Notes: generated from the letters alone by a model not told the origin. DNA of 64,000 bases from Caulobacter sp. BP25 (GCF_002737755.1 NZ_PEGH01000008.1:124001-188000), one strand, 5' to 3'; numbered from the stretch's first letter, positions 53,541 to 63,725 are shown. Numbers and translations are program-made.

Positions 53541-54059
53541 GGTGTTCCCTGAAGTTAGAATATCATCGGTCTAACGCGACTTTCACCAAAGGTGCTTCGT
53601 TTGTTGAGCGCTGATCCCGTCAGGTCTTCGGTGTGGGCGCGAAAAGCGCACGTCCGCTCCAGCGCGTCGAGGCGCTCGGATACGAAGGATGCTGTGAAAA
53701 TGGGGAGGGAGGAAGGGGCGCTGTCGGGGAGACATGGAGCGCCCCTTCCTCTCTAGAGCCTGTCCGTTTCTGATGGGACATCAGAAACGGATAAACAGGC
53801 TCGCTCGCTTTGAGCGAAAGCGTGGCAGGCGCCGAAACCGGTAGCCACTTTCGGCTGCCACGCTTTTGTTGCGACGCCCGGTTAGGGGGGAGAGAGCGAG
53901 CGTCGCGACGTTCCGAACGGCAAAGCCGCCCCACCGACGCCCTGAGGAGGAGGGGTTGGCGCGGGTGGGCTGGAACGATCGGAGGTGTAACGCTAAGCTT
54001 GTCGAAGGTGCTCTGTTTGTGGGCGCTATTTTTCGAAGCTTCTTCGGCAGAAACGCACG
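53541..54059. promoter_or_regulatory. putA-lrp divergent region with three hairpins
   Basis: 519 bases without a convincing gene. Hairpins: GGAAGGGGCGCT (53711-53722) with AGCGCCCCTTCC (53738-53749); CCGTTTCTGATG (53764-53775) with CATCAGAAACGG (53779-53790) inside GAGCCTGT/ACAGGCTC arms (53756-53802); CGTGGCAG near 53820 with CTGCCACG near 53857. Their positions may set or end transcripts on either side; I see no known operator. Confidence 0.5.
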
Positions 54060-54527
54060 ATGGCCAGTTCCGCTCTAGATGACACCGATCGCCGACTACT
54101 CAAGGTTCTGCAGGCCGACGGCCGCATCACCAACGCCGAGCTGGCCAAGCGCTGCAACCTGTCGCCGGCGGCCACGTTCGATCGCGTCCGGCGTCTGAAG
54201 GAGCGCGGCTTCATCACCGGCTACGCGGCGCTGCTGGACCCGGCCAAGGTCGACCGGGCGCTGTTGATCTTCGTGGAGGTGGTGCTGGAGCGGACCACGG
54301 GCGAGACCTTCGAGGACTTCGCCGCCGCCGTGCGCCGCGCGCCCGAGGTGCTGGAGTGCCACATGGTGGCCGGCGGCTTTGACTATCTGATCAAGGCCCG
54401 TGTGAAGGATATGGAGGCCTATCGCGGCTTCCTGGGCGACATCCTGGTCAAGATGCCCGGCGTGCGGGAGACCCGCACCTACGCCGTGCTCGAGGAGGTC
54501 AAGAGCACAGTCCAGCTGCCGCTTTAG
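54060..54527 (+). CDS. Lrp/AsnC-family regulator, probable PutR
   Basis: A 155-residue protein. HTH: LDDTDRRLLKVLQADGRITNAELAKRCNLSPAATFDRVRRL (residues 6-45). The C-terminal RAM/AsnC domain ends with RETRTYAVLEEVKS. Lrp-type PutR proteins activate putA in response to proline in several alphaproteobacteria. Its position divergent from putA supports that, but the inducer is inferred. Confidence 0.9.
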   Translation: MASSALDDTDRRLLKVLQADGRITNAELAKRCNLSPAATFDRVRRLKERGFITGYAALLDPAKVDRALLIFVEVVLERTTGETFEDFAAAVRRAPEVLECHMVAGGFDYLIKARVKDMEAYRGFLGDILVKMPGVRETRTYAVLEEVKSTVQLPL

Positions 54528-54691
54528 TTAGAAGCGCCGATCACCGGGTTCGACAGGGGGCGACCGGAAAGATCGGTCGGCGCGATGATGGCGGAGGCGA
54601 TGGCCATCAGGGCCAGCAGGCTGGCGACCACGATGCCGGCCACTTGGGCTGCCTGTTTCGCGGTCTGATCGTTCTTCGCTCTCGTCGTCAT
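54524..54691 (-). CDS. 55-residue single-pass membrane protein
   Basis: ATG 54691 to TAA 54524. It begins M-T-T-R-A-K-N-D-Q-T-A-K-Q, has one hydrophobic helix (about 17-38, rich in Val, Ala, Leu and Ile) and ends P-V-I-G-A-S-N. GGAAGAGGA lies upstream as ribosome site. It overlaps the Lrp stop by 4 bases, convergent. I do not recognise it. Confidence 0.6.
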   Translation of the reverse strand: MTTRAKNDQTAKQAAQVAGIVVASLLALMAIASAIIAPTDLSGRPLSNPVIGASN

Positions 54692-54808
54692 GGGTATCCT
54701 CTTCCGGCCTTAGCTTCTGCACGCGCGGAAACACCGTTCACATGCAAACGTTTACCTAAAAGGATTACCGAACGGTAAGAATTGACTTACCCCGTCCCCG
54801 GATCGGGT

Positions 54809-55354
54809 TCATGCGGACGAAAGCGGCTCTCCCCAGCGGTTGAGCGTAGGGTCCTGCGGCGAGGGCGCCGGACAGGTCTCGGTAGGCAGCCGCGCCTTCT
54901 TGTCGATGGCGCAACTGCAAAGCCCGCAGACGACGCTGGATCCCGCGCCAATCAGATGGTGCATGATGTGTTGGCCCGGGGGGCGGAGTTCAGGGCACGC
55001 CGCGCACGCCGCTTTTCGCGCGGCGACGCGCGCCTCGGACACCTCGCGGAAGCCGTGCGCACCCCAGCGGGCGAGAGCTTTGGCGGCCGCGAGGATCAGC
55101 GGGAGAGTGGGCGCGGGAGCCCATTTGGGTAATCCCGCGCCCGCCGCCCTTGACGCCACCTCGGAGTCCGCGATGGACGTGGGGCGCTCCGCGACTAGTT
55201 CATGCAGGAACATCGGATCGACGGCCGCGCGCTCGGCCAGCTTCGGTGGCAGCGGTTCGCTGAGACCGAGCGCTTGCGCCAGAGCGTCCGAGAGCGATGC
55301 GAGCGCTTCGGCTTTCGCATCGACACGAACCCGTCTTTCGAGTTCCAGAGACAT
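54809..55354 (-). CDS. Zinc-ribbon protein, unknown
   Basis: About 181 residues from ATG 55354. The helical N-terminal two thirds end in VSEARVAARKAACAACPEL. The C-terminus carries a six-Cys pattern: CAACP, then CGLCSC and a final CP, resembling a zinc ribbon seen in some phage and bacterial proteins. It follows the small Cys-containing gene with an 8-base gap, and the pair looks like one operon. Function is unknown. Confidence 0.65.
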   Translation of the reverse strand: MSLELERRVRVDAKAEALASLSDALAQALGLSEPLPPKLAERAAVDPMFLHELVAERPTSIADSEVASRAAGAGLPKWAPAPTLPLILAAAKALARWGAHGFREVSEARVAARKAACAACPELRPPGQHIMHHLIGAGSSVVCGLCSCAIDKKARLPTETCPAPSPQDPTLNRWGEPLSSA

Positions 55355-55362
55355 TCCCCGCC

Positions 55363-55653
55363 TCAGGCGAAAGATTTGAGCGATGCGCCCGTGGAGGCGT
55401 AGCAGCTCGAGATCGCGCTCTCCAGGACGGCATTGATCGCGAAGCACGGCACTAAGGTCGGGCTATCGGTGCACTGGACCCAGGCGGTCTGGGCGGGGGG
55501 ATTGTAAGACCAGGCTAAAGTGTAGCCCTGCGCGGAGAAGCTACCGGTATTCGGCAGCGGGTCGGGGCCGCCACGACTACCGGAGAGTTCCGAAAGACAC
55601 GCCCATACAGCTGGCGTGACGTTGTTGTAGTTGAGCTGGGCGCAAGCAGACAT
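55363..55653 (-). CDS. 96-residue Cys-containing small protein, unknown
   Basis: The ATG at 55653 has GGGAGA 6 bases upstream. Cys at about 4, 19, 61, 70 and 84. It has a compact beta-type pattern, SAQGYTLAWSYNPPAQTAWVQ then a Cys pair and a helix, SAISSCYASTG. No signal peptide. Its partner downstream is a zinc-ribbon protein. I recall small proteins with GVT(A)xY and CxxxNxxI patterns in similar two-gene units, but I cannot name the family. Confidence 0.65.
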   Translation of the reverse strand: MSACAQLNYNNVTPAVWACLSELSGSRGGPDPLPNTGSFSAQGYTLAWSYNPPAQTAWVQCTDSPTLVPCFAINAVLESAISSCYASTGASLKSFA

Positions 55654-56221
55654 CGTTATCTCCCTAGATGTGCTCTCTATGAGCGATTTATGTTGCGAGA
55701 CTATCGCTATAAGGGTGCGGCGAGGGAGTCAATCATAGATAATAGCTTTATAATAGATACACCTTAAGTTGTACTCTCCAGCGAACGCCTGCGTCTTACG
55801 GGTGATGTGAAACTGGGAAATGCGCCGCGCTTTTCTGGCGGCGTGACGGCTAGGCGAGCAGAAATGCAAAGGGGCCGCCTGACGCATCAGACGACCCCAT
55901 CAAGTCAGGCGCTCAACATGAGAAGGGCGTCTCTGCCCGAGCGCTATGGCAAGTGGCGCACGGTGCGTCGACGGTTCAGCCGCTGGTGTCTCGGCGGGTC
56001 TGGGAGCGGGTGTTCGGGCCTCTCGCCGCTGACCGGGACAACAAATAGCTGCTCGACGGCGCCATTGTCCGCGCCCACCAGCAGGCGGCGGGCGGAAAAA
56101 GGGGGGGAAGGGGCGGCTCCCGGGAATGGGGGAGAGGAGCGCGCCCCTTCCGTTCGTGACCATCGGGGGGGATGATGGCCGACGAACTTCCCCGGGGCTG
56201 ACCGGGGAAGTCTGTAAAGGC
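55654..56221. other. Intergenic region with inverted repeats, no gene supported
   Basis: 568 bases. The first 150 are AT-rich and probably hold the promoter of the small Cys-containing gene. 55870-55912 has CCTGAC and GTCAGG. 56107-56151 contains GGAAGGGGCG and CGCCCCTTCC, related to a hairpin in the putA region. 56187-56210 is a CTTCCCCGG/CCGGGGAAG hairpin with a 6-base loop, probably ending the nodT operon. Open frames here have shadow composition. Confidence 0.5.
56187..56210 (-). terminator. Hairpin after nodT
   Basis: CTTCCCCGG (56187-56195) pairs with CCGGGGAAG (56202-56210), loop GGCTGA, 12 bases after the nodT stop. It lacks a clear T-run on the minus strand, so Rho-independent termination is only possible. 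Confidence 0.5.
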
Positions 56222-57625
56222 TCAGCGGGCGGGGGCGCCGCCGCCGAGCGTCTTGTAGAGCGTCACCAGGTTGGTCGCGCGATCCAGGCGCGCGCTGATC
56301 AGGCCCTGCTGGGCCGAATACAGCGTGCGCTGGGAGTCGAGCAGGGTCAGGGCGCTGTCGACGCCCGCGTCGCGACGCTGACGCGACAGCCGCTCGCTGT
56401 CGGCGGCCGCCGCGACCAGACGCTCCTGGGCGGCCAGGCGGTCCGAAACCGTCTGACGAACCGATAGGGCGTCCGAGACCTCGCGGAAGGCCGTCTGCAC
56501 GGTCTTCTCGTAGGTCGCCACGGCGATGTCGCGGCTGGCCTTGGCGCTGTCCAGGCCGGCGACATTGGCCCCGCCCGCGAAGATCGGCAGGCTGATCTGG
56601 GGCGTGAAGCTCCAGCTGCCGGTGCCGTTCTTGAACAGATCGCCCAGGTCGCCGCTGGCCGCGCCGGTCGAGCCGGTCAGGCTGATGCGCGGGAAGAAGG
56701 CCGCGCGGGCCGCGCCGATATTGGCGTTGGCGCCCTGCAGGCTGTGCTCGGCCGACAGCACGTCGGGACGACGCGCCAAGACGTCGGACGGCAGGCCCGC
56801 CGGCAGATCCGCCAGGATCTTGGCCGACGAAACGTCGCCGGAGGGCAGCAGCTCGGCCGGCACGTCGCCGCCCGCCAGCAGCACCAGGGCGTTGCGGTCC
56901 TGGGCCACTTGGGCGGTGTAGGTGGCGACGTCCGAGCGGGCGGTCTCGGCCAGGGTCTCGGCGTTGCGCAGATCGAGCAGCGAGCCGACCCCGCCATCGA
57001 CCTGGCGACGGGTCAGAGCCAGGGACTCCTCGCGGGCGGCCAGGGTGTTCTTGGCCAGGGCCAGGCGGTCCTGGTCAGCCGCCAGCGTCAGCCAAGCGTT
57101 GGCTGTCTCGGCAATCAGACTGATCCGGGTCGAGCGCGCGGTCTCTCCGGTGGCGAAGAAGCTTTGCAGCGCCTGCTGGTTCAGGCTGCGCACGCGGCCG
57201 AACAGGTCCAGCTCATAGGCCGTGAAGCCGATGGTGGCGCTGTAGGTGTCCACTTCGATGGCCTGGCCCGTTCCGGACGTCGCCGCCGGGGTGCGGCTGC
57301 GGGTTTCGCCGAGCGCGCCGTTGATGGCCGGGAACAGGTTGGCGCGCTGGACGCCATAGGTGGCCCGGGCCTTCTCGATGTTCAGCACCGCCACGCGCAG
57401 GTCGCGGTTCTGCTTGAGGGCCAGGTCGACCACGCCTTGCAGGCGCGGATCGACCAGCACCTGGCGCCAGTCGAGGTCGGCGGCCGTGACCGAGCTGGTG
57501 GGCTCGGCCGTCGGGGTGGACCAGGTCTGGGTTACCGGCAGGGTCGGGCGCTCGTACTTGGGCGCCAGGGTGCAGGCGCTGACCGCCGTGGAGGCGAGCA
57601 GGATCAGGGTGAGATTACGGAACAT
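56222..57625 (-). CDS. nodT: Outer-membrane efflux lipoprotein NodT
   Basis: A 467-residue OprM/NodT-type trimeric channel. Lipobox [10 protein letters not shown] sets the lipid Cys near residue 18, then the usual [12 protein letters not shown] start. Two repeated helical hairpins follow ([59 protein letters not shown]). It completes the acrA-acrB-nodT tripartite pump, 2 bases after acrB. Confidence 0.92.
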   Translation of the reverse strand: MFRNLTLILLASTAVSACTLAPKYERPTLPVTQTWSTPTAEPTSSVTAADLDWRQVLVDPRLQGVVDLALKQNRDLRVAVLNIEKARATYGVQRANLFPAINGALGETRSRTPAATSGTGQAIEVDTYSATIGFTAYELDLFGRVRSLNQQALQSFFATGETARSTRISLIAETANAWLTLAADQDRLALAKNTLAAREESLALTRRQVDGGVGSLLDLRNAETLAETARSDVATYTAQVAQDRNALVLLAGGDVPAELLPSGDVSSAKILADLPAGLPSDVLARRPDVLSAEHSLQGANANIGAARAAFFPRISLTGSTGAASGDLGDLFKNGTGSWSFTPQISLPIFAGGANVAGLDSAKASRDIAVATYEKTVQTAFREVSDALSVRQTVSDRLAAQERLVAAAADSERLSRQRRDAGVDSALTLLDSQRTLYSAQQGLISARLDRATNLVTLYKTLGGGAPAR

Positions 57626-57627
57626 GG

Positions 57628-60600
57628 TCAGTGGGCCTCCGTCGACGGGGCGTCGCCTTGAGGGGCGGCGGCCGCGTCATGACCGGCGTGCTTGGGTTTG
57701 AAGATCTTCTCGACCACCACGAAGAATAGCGGGACGAAGAAGATCGCCAGGAGGGTGGCCGAGATCATGCCGCCGATCACGCCGGTGCCGATCGCGTGCT
57801 GGGCGCCGGAGCCGGCCCCGTTGGAGATCGCCAGCGGCAGAACGCCGAACACGAAGGCCAGCGAGGTCATGATGATCGGGCGCAGGCGAAGGCGGACAGC
57901 CTCCAGCGTCGCTTCGATCAGGCCCATGCCCTTCTCGTAGAGGTCCTTGGCGAACTCGACGATCAGGATGGCGTTCTTGGCCGCCAGGCCCATGGTCGTC
58001 AGCAGGCCCACCTGGAAGTAGATGTCGTTGCTGAGGCCGCGAGCAAAGGTCGCCAGCAGAGCGCCGATGACGCCTAGCGGGATGACCATGATAACGGCCA
58101 GCGGGATCGACCAGCTCTCATAGAGAGCGGCCAGCAGCAGGAACACGACCAGGATCGAGATGGCGTACAGGGCGGGAGCCTGGTTGCCAGCCTCCAGTTC
58201 CTGGGCCGACAGGCCGGTCCACTCGTAGCCGACGCCCGGGGGCAGCTTGGCCGCGATCTTCTCCATCGCCGCGATCGCGTCGCCCGAGCTCTTGCCCGGA
58301 GCGGGCGAGCCCTGGAGGTTCACCGAAGACAGGCCGTTGTAGCGTTCCAGACGCGGCGAGCCGTAGGTCCAGGAGGCGCTGGCGAAGGCCGGGAAGGGGA
58401 CCATCTGGCCGCTGTCGTTACGCACGTACCAGCGGTTCAGGTCCTCCGGCGTCATGCGGTAGGGCGCGTCGGCCTGGATGTAGACCTTCTTGACCCGGCC
58501 GCGGTCGATGAAGTCGTTGACGTACGACCCGCCCCACGCGGCGCTGAGGGCGCTGTTGATGTCGGCGGTGGTCAGGCCCAGCGCGCCGGCCTTGGCCTGG
58601 TCGACCTCGATCTTCAGCTGCGGGGTGTCGTCCTGGCCGTTCGGGCGCACGCCCACGAGGTTGGGATCCTGGGCGGCCATGCCCAGCATCATGTTGCGGG
58701 CGTTCATCAGCGTCTCGTGGCCGACGCCGCCGGTGTCCTGCAGCTGGAAGTCGAAGCCGGACGAGTTGCCCAGTTCCGACACGGCCGGCGGGACGATCGC
58801 GAACACCATGGCGTCGCGGATCTGGCTGAAGGCGCCCATGGCGCGACCCGCCACGGCCTGGGCCTTTAGATTGGCCGATTTGCGGACGTCGAAGTCCTTC
58901 AGGCGGATGAAGGCGAGGCCCGCGTTCTGGCCCGCGCCGGCGAAGCTGAAGCCCGAGACGGTGAACACCGACTGGACCGCGTCCTTCTCGCCGACCAGGA
59001 AGTGGTCGCGCACCTTGTCGAGCACGGCCAGGGTCTTCTCCTCGGTCGCGCCGGCAGGCAGCTGGACCAGGGTGAACATGGTGCCCTGGTCTTCTTCCGG
59101 CAGGAAGGCGCTGGGCAGGCGGACGAACAGCAGGCCCATGGCCACGATGATCGCGGCGTAGACGGCCATCCAGCGGCCGCTCTTGCCGAGGATCTTGCGC
59201 ACGCTGCCTTGGTAGCGGCCGCTCATGTCGTTGAAGCTGCGGTTGAACCAGCCGAAGAAGCCGGTCTTCTCGTCGTGGTGGCCAGCCTGGACCGGCTTCA
59301 GCATCGTGGCGCAGAGGGCCGGGGTCAGGATCAGGGCGACGATCACCGACAGGCCCATGGCCGAGACGATGGTGATCGAGAACTGACGGTAGATCACGCC
59401 TTGCGAGCCGCCGAAGAAGGCCATCGGCACGAACACCGCCGCCAGCACGAGAGCGATGCCGATCAGGGCGCCGGTGATCTCGTTCATGGACTTGCGGGTG
59501 GCTTCCTTGGGCGACAGGCCCTCCTCGCTCATCACGCGCTCGACGTTCTCGACCACCACGATGGCGTCGTCGACCAGAAGGCCGATGGCCAGCACCAGGC
59601 CGAACATGGTGAGCGTGTTGATCGAGTAGCCGAAGGCCGCCAGCACGCCGAAGGTGCCCAAGAGGACGACCGGCACGGCGATGGTCGGGATCAGGGTCGC
59701 GCGCCAGTTCTGCAGGAACAGGAACATGACGATGAAGACGAGAATGACGGCCTCGATCAGCGTCTTGACCACCTCGTGGATCGACAGCTCTACGAACGGC
59801 GTCGAGTCATAGGGGATGACGTACTTGTAGCTGGCCGGGAAGTTCTTCTGCAGCTGGGCCATCTTGGTCTTCACGGCCGCGGCGGTGTCCAGCGCGTTGG
59901 CGCCGGGAGCCAGCCTGATGGCCATGCCGGCGGCGGGTTTGCCGTCGAACTTGGCGGTCGAAAGATAGCTTTCCGAGCCCAGTTCGACGCGGGCGACGTC
60001 GCCCAGGCGCACGGTGGCGCCGCCGGTGGAGTTCTTCAGGATGATCTGACGGAACTGATCGGGCGTCTGCAGACGCGACTGGGCGGTGATGGTGGCGTTC
60101 AGGCCCGTGCCCGGCAGGTTCGGGGTCCCGCCGATCTGGCCGGCCGAAACCTGGGCGTTCTGGGCCTGGATCGCGGCCGAAACGTCGGCCGGGGTCAGGC
60201 TGAAGCTGGCCAGTTTCTGCGGGTCCAGCCAGATGCGCATGGCGTACTGAGAGCCGAACAGTTGGATGTCGCCGACGCCGTCGACGCGGCTCAGCGGGTC
60301 CTGGATATTCGAGGCCAGATAGTCGGCCAGATCGGTGCCGGTGGTCTTGGGGTCCTCGGAATAGAGGCCTACGACCATCATGAAGTTCCGCGCCGACTTG
60401 GCGACCGTCAGGCCTTGCTGCTGCACTTCCTGCGGCAGCAGGGCGGTGGCGGTCTGCAGCTTGTTCTGGACCTGGACCTGGGCGATGTCGATGTCGGTGC
60501 CGGCCTTGAAGGTCAGGGTGATCGTGGCCGAGCCCGAGCTGTCGCTGGTCGACGACATGTAATCCAGGCCGTCCAGGCCCTTCATCTTCTGTTCGATGAC

Positions 60601-60792
60601 CTGGGTGACGCTGTCCTCGACCGTCTTGGCCGAGGCGCCGGGATAGATGGCCGAGATGGACACCTGCGGCAGGGCGATTTCAGGATATTGCGCGATCGGC
60701 AGGGTCCGGATGGCGAGCGCCCCGGCCAGCATGATCACGATGGCGATGACCCATGCGAAGATGGGCCTGTCGATGAAGAAACGGGAAAGCAT
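57628..60792 (-). CDS. acrB: RND efflux permease AcrB
   Basis: A 1054-residue HAE1-type RND pump. The TM4 paired Asp is in [19 protein letters not shown] near residue 408; [13 protein letters not shown] and [10 protein letters not shown]-like [11 protein letters not shown] mark the family. The end has [22 protein letters not shown]. It exports hydrophobic drugs using the proton gradient. acrA lies 12 bases upstream and nodT 2 bases downstream. Confidence 0.95.
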   Translation of the reverse strand: MLSRFFIDRPIFAWVIAIVIMLAGALAIRTLPIAQYPEIALPQVSISAIYPGASAKTVEDSVTQVIEQKMKGLDGLDYMSSTSDSSGSATITLTFKAGTDIDIAQVQVQNKLQTATALLPQEVQQQGLTVAKSARNFMMVVGLYSEDPKTTGTDLADYLASNIQDPLSRVDGVGDIQLFGSQYAMRIWLDPQKLASFSLTPADVSAAIQAQNAQVSAGQIGGTPNLPGTGLNATITAQSRLQTPDQFRQIILKNSTGGATVRLGDVARVELGSESYLSTAKFDGKPAAGMAIRLAPGANALDTAAAVKTKMAQLQKNFPASYKYVIPYDSTPFVELSIHEVVKTLIEAVILVFIVMFLFLQNWRATLIPTIAVPVVLLGTFGVLAAFGYSINTLTMFGLVLAIGLLVDDAIVVVENVERVMSEEGLSPKEATRKSMNEITGALIGIALVLAAVFVPMAFFGGSQGVIYRQFSITIVSAMGLSVIVALILTPALCATMLKPVQAGHHDEKTGFFGWFNRSFNDMSGRYQGSVRKILGKSGRWMAVYAAIIVAMGLLFVRLPSAFLPEEDQGTMFTLVQLPAGATEEKTLAVLDKVRDHFLVGEKDAVQSVFTVSGFSFAGAGQNAGLAFIRLKDFDVRKSANLKAQAVAGRAMGAFSQIRDAMVFAIVPPAVSELGNSSGFDFQLQDTGGVGHETLMNARNMMLGMAAQDPNLVGVRPNGQDDTPQLKIEVDQAKAGALGLTTADINSALSAAWGGSYVNDFIDRGRVKKVYIQADAPYRMTPEDLNRWYVRNDSGQMVPFPAFASASWTYGSPRLERYNGLSSVNLQGSPAPGKSSGDAIAAMEKIAAKLPPGVGYEWTGLSAQELEAGNQAPALYAISILVVFLLLAALYESWSIPLAVIMVIPLGVIGALLATFARGLSNDIYFQVGLLTTMGLAAKNAILIVEFAKDLYEKGMGLIEATLEAVRLRLRPIIMTSLAFVFGVLPLAISNGAGSGAQHAIGTGVIGGMISATLLAIFFVPLFFVVVEKIFKPKHAGHDAAAAPQGDAPSTEAH

Positions 60793-60804
60793 CGGGAGCT
60801 GGCC

Positions 60805-61968
60805 TTAGCGCTGAGCTTGGGCGGCGGGGGCCGCGCCGGCGGGGACGGCCTTGATCGGCGCGCCCGGACGGACCTTCATCAGGCCCTCGACGATGACCTT
60901 GTCGCCGGCGTTGAGGCCGCTGGTGACCAGCCACTTGTCGCCGACCGTCCGGCCCAGGGTGATCGGGCGCGGTTCGGGGCCCTTGGCGCCGACCAGCATC
61001 ACGGTCGCGCCGCCCTTCGGGTCGCGGTTGACGGCGGTCTGCGGGATCAGGATGCCGCCCGAGGCCACGCCCTGGCTGAGGGTCGCGCGAACATACATAC
61101 CAGGCAGCAGCACGCCGTTCGGGTTGGGGAACACCGCGCGCAGCGTCACCGAACCGGTGCCGGCGTCGACGGTGACGTCCGAGAATTCCAGCGTGCCCGG
61201 AGTCGGATAGGTCGAGCCGTCCTCGAGCGTCAGGGTCACCTGGGCCGAGTTGGTCTTACCCAGCTTGCCGCTGGCGAACTGCTGCTTCAGCTTCAGGAGC
61301 TCGGCCGAGGTCTGGGTCAGGTCGACATAGATCTTCGACAGGTCCTGCACCGTGGCCAAGGCCGTGGCCTGGCTGGCGGTGACCAGGGCGCCGGGGGTCA
61401 CGGCGCTCTTGCCGATGCGGCCAGTGATCGGCGAGGCGACCTTGGTGTAGTTGAGGTTGATGCGGGCGGTGTCCAGCGCCGCCTTCTGAACCGCGACGGC
61501 GGCGGCGGTCTGGGCGGCGGTCGCCTGGGCGTCGTCATTGTCCTGCTTGGAGACCGCGCCGCTCTCGACCAGGGTCTTGTAGCGGTCGGCCTTCAGCTTG
61601 GCGGCCAGGGCCGTGGCCTGGGCCTGGGCCAGCGAGGCGGCGGCGCTGTTGTAGGTGGCCTGATAGGTGGCCGGGTCGATCTGATAGAGCGACTGACCGG
61701 CTTGGACGATCGCGCCCTCTTCGAACAGGCGCGACTTGATGACGCCCCCCACCTGCGGGCGCACTTCCGAGACCAGGAAGGCCGAGGTGCGGCCCGAAAG
61801 CTCGGTGGTCAGGCCCACCGCTTGCGGTTGGACGGAGATGTAGGCGACCTCGGTCGGACCGCCCATGCCCGCGCCGGCGCCGGCGCCTTTCTGGCCGCAG
61901 GCCGAAAGGGTGAGCGCGATGGCGGCGAGTCCCACGGCCGTGACGGCGGCGGTGTGTTTGGCGTGCAT
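60805..61968 (-). CDS. acrA: RND efflux periplasmic adaptor AcrA, lipoprotein
   Basis: A 387-residue membrane fusion protein. Lipobox LTLSACGQKG sets the lipid Cys near residue 24. VRPQVGGVIKSRLFEEGAIVQAGQSLYQIDP is the first lipoyl half, a long hairpin follows (residues ~100-165), then SPITGRIGKSAVTPGALV. It is first in acrA-acrB-nodT. A perfect palindrome at 62035-62056 lies upstream, before the divergent TetR gene. Confidence 0.94.
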   Translation of the reverse strand: MHAKHTAAVTAVGLAAIALTLSACGQKGAGAGAGMGGPTEVAYISVQPQAVGLTTELSGRTSAFLVSEVRPQVGGVIKSRLFEEGAIVQAGQSLYQIDPATYQATYNSAAASLAQAQATALAAKLKADRYKTLVESGAVSKQDNDDAQATAAQTAAAVAVQKAALDTARINLNYTKVASPITGRIGKSAVTPGALVTASQATALATVQDLSKIYVDLTQTSAELLKLKQQFASGKLGKTNSAQVTLTLEDGSTYPTPGTLEFSDVTVDAGTGSVTLRAVFPNPNGVLLPGMYVRATLSQGVASGGILIPQTAVNRDPKGGATVMLVGAKGPEPRPITLGRTVGDKWLVTSGLNAGDKVIVEGLMKVRPGAPIKAVPAGAAPAAQAQR

Positions 61969-62034
61969 ATGTGACCCCGGATGCGTTGGGCTAGCGAGCT
62001 ATTGCACTTGACTAGACCGGCATGATGAACAATC

Positions 62035-62056
62035 TGAGAATGAACGTTCATTCTCA
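62035..62056. promoter_or_regulatory. TetR/TipR-type operator, perfect 22-bp palindrome
   Basis: TGAGAATGAAC joined to its complement GTTCATTCTCA is a perfect dyad of 22 bases, 67 bases before the acrA ATG and 98 before the tetR-like ATG. It is a normal architecture for a TetR repressor controlling a divergent efflux operon and itself. Confidence 0.85.
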
Positions 62057-62154
62057 ATTGGGCTGGACATAGGAGTGTGACTATCGCATGTCAACCTCCA
62101 AGCCTGGCCACTGAGGCTGACCTAACGGAAATGTAATGTCGCTTAGGATCTTCA

Positions 62155-62751
62155 ATGATTGATGACGCCCAGTCGGGCCGCCCATCGCCGGAATCGCGCC
62201 GTCAGCAGATCCTTGACGCGGCCTGCGAGCGCGTGCGCCATTCGGGTTTCCACGGCGCCAGCATGGCCGACATCGCCAAGGCCGCAGGCCTCAGCGTGGG
62301 TCAGATCTATCGCTACTTCGAGAACAAGGAAGCGATCATCGCCGCCATTGTCGAGCAGGACCTGGCCGAGATGCGCGACAAGTTCGCCGAACTCGAGAGC
62401 CAGCCGGGCACACTGGTCGACGCGATCGACGAGCACTTGCCCGAAAGCATCGATAAGTGTTTCGAGCCTGGCCGGGCCGCTCTGGCGCTGGAAGTCATCG
62501 CCGAGGCCGCGCGCAATCCCAAGGTCGCCGCCATCGTCCGTTCGGCGGACGACCAGGAGCGGCAGATGGCCAAGTCCCTGATGGAACGCAGCCGCAAGCC
62601 CGAATGGAGCGAGGCCGAGTTCCTGGCGCGCTGCGAGGTCATCGGCCTGATCTTCGACGGCCTGCTGATCCGGGGTGTGAACCATCCCGATCTGGATCGC
62701 GAGGCCCTGGGCCAGGCGCTACGCTCGACCGTGCGGCATCTGCTGAGCTGA
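62155..62751 (+). CDS. tipR: TetR-family repressor of the efflux operon (TipR/AcrR-like)
   Basis: A 198-residue TetR protein. The HTH (about 15-60) reads ILDAACERVRHSGFHGASMADIAKAAGLSVGQIYRYFENKEAII. A ligand-binding domain follows. It is divergent from acrA, with a perfect palindrome in the gap. The name tipR follows the Caulobacter acrAB-nodT locus from memory of its organisation and is an inference. Confidence 0.85.
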   Translation: MIDDAQSGRPSPESRRQQILDAACERVRHSGFHGASMADIAKAAGLSVGQIYRYFENKEAIIAAIVEQDLAEMRDKFAELESQPGTLVDAIDEHLPESIDKCFEPGRAALALEVIAEAARNPKVAAIVRSADDQERQMAKSLMERSRKPEWSEAEFLARCEVIGLIFDGLLIRGVNHPDLDREALGQALRSTVRHLLS

Positions 62752-62792
62752 TGGCCTAGGAAGGATCGACCTTCAAGCCAGAGAATATTTCC

Positions 62793-62823
62793 CGCCTTCC
62801 TGGGCACAAGGCCCAGGAAGGCG
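62793..62823. terminator. Bidirectional terminator hairpin between tetR and LOG gene
   Basis: CGCCTTCCTGGGC and GCCCAGGAAGGCG form a perfect 13-bp stem with loop ACAAG. It lies between convergent genes ending at 62751 and 62864. The T-run is weak. Confidence 0.75.
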
Positions 62824-62863
62824 AGCTATAGTCTTTAGGGCCGCGTCGGATGTCGATCCGGCC

Positions 62864-63652
62864 TTAGGTCTTGCTCTCAGGCAGCTTCAGCCCGCACGTG
62901 ACCAATTCGGTCCAGACGGCCTCGGCGTCGTCGGCGAAGTGCAGCAAATCAAGATCGCTCGCCGCGATCATGCCGTGCTCGACGAGCGCCTCGAAGTTGA
63001 TGATCGAGCGCCAATAGGCCTCGTCGAACAGCACGATGGGGATCGGCGGCGCCTTGTCGGTCTGGCGTAGGGTCAGGATCTCGAACAGCTCGTCGAAGGT
63101 GCCAAAGCCGCCGGGGAACACCACCAGCGCGTTGGCCCGCATCGCCAGGTGCATCTTGCGCATGGCGAAGTAGTGGAAGCGGAAGGTCAGGTCCGGGGTG
63201 CAGTAGGGATTGGGCGCCTGCTCATGGGGCAGGGTGATATTGAAGCCCACCGTCGGCGCGCCGGCTTCAAAGGCCCCGCGATTGGCCGCCTCCATCACGC
63301 CCGGGCCGCCGCCGGTGGCGATGACATTGTCGCGGACGTGCTCGCCATTCTCCAGCTTGGCCCCGCCGCGCTCGGAGACGATGCGGCCGAGGTTGCGGGC
63401 CTCCTCGTACCAGCGCGCCTGATCGGGCGGGCCGTCCTGGCGCACCCGGGCGCTGCCGAACACCACCACGGTCGAGCGCACGCCCCAGCGGCGCAGGGCC
63501 TCGTCGGCCTTGGCGAACTCCAGCAGGAACCGCACGCCCCGCATGGAGTCGCCCAGCAGGAAATCCTGGTCCAGGGCCGCCAGCCGGTAGGACGGCGAGG
63601 TCAGTTGGGCTTGGCTGTCAGGGGCGGCGGTCGGCGGGAGGACTTCGGTCAC
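62864..63652 (-). CDS. LOG-family (TIGR00730) Rossmann protein
   Basis: About 262 residues from GTG 63652; a GTG at 63712 is an alternative. The LOG motifs are GGGPGVMEAANRGAFEAGAPTVGFNI and PGGFGTFDELFE. Related enzymes are cytokinin-activating phosphoribohydrolases or purine-nucleotide hydrolases. The N-terminal ~45 residues are variable. Function here is unknown beyond a nucleotide-monophosphate hydrolase fold. Confidence 0.88.
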   Translation of the reverse strand: MTEVLPPTAAPDSQAQLTSPSYRLAALDQDFLLGDSMRGVRFLLEFAKADEALRRWGVRSTVVVFGSARVRQDGPPDQARWYEEARNLGRIVSERGGAKLENGEHVRDNVIATGGGPGVMEAANRGAFEAGAPTVGFNITLPHEQAPNPYCTPDLTFRFHYFAMRKMHLAMRANALVVFPGGFGTFDELFEILTLRQTDKAPPIPIVLFDEAYWRSIINFEALVEHGMIAASDLDLLHFADDAEAVWTELVTCGLKLPESKT

Positions 63653-63725
63653 GGAGGATGGCTCTTTCGGAGGCGGACGCTCGCATATAGGCCCGATCCG
63701 CCTGTGAGCCACCTCCGGACGCCCC

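Noticed and set aside
53810-54082. Plus-strand 90-residue ORF before lrp
   Set aside because: It crosses a hairpin and overlaps the lrp start; composition is shadow-like.
55807-56175. Two ORFs in the nodT-side intergenic region
   Set aside because: Low complexity, Arg/Pro-rich, lie over inverted repeats and no ribosome site.
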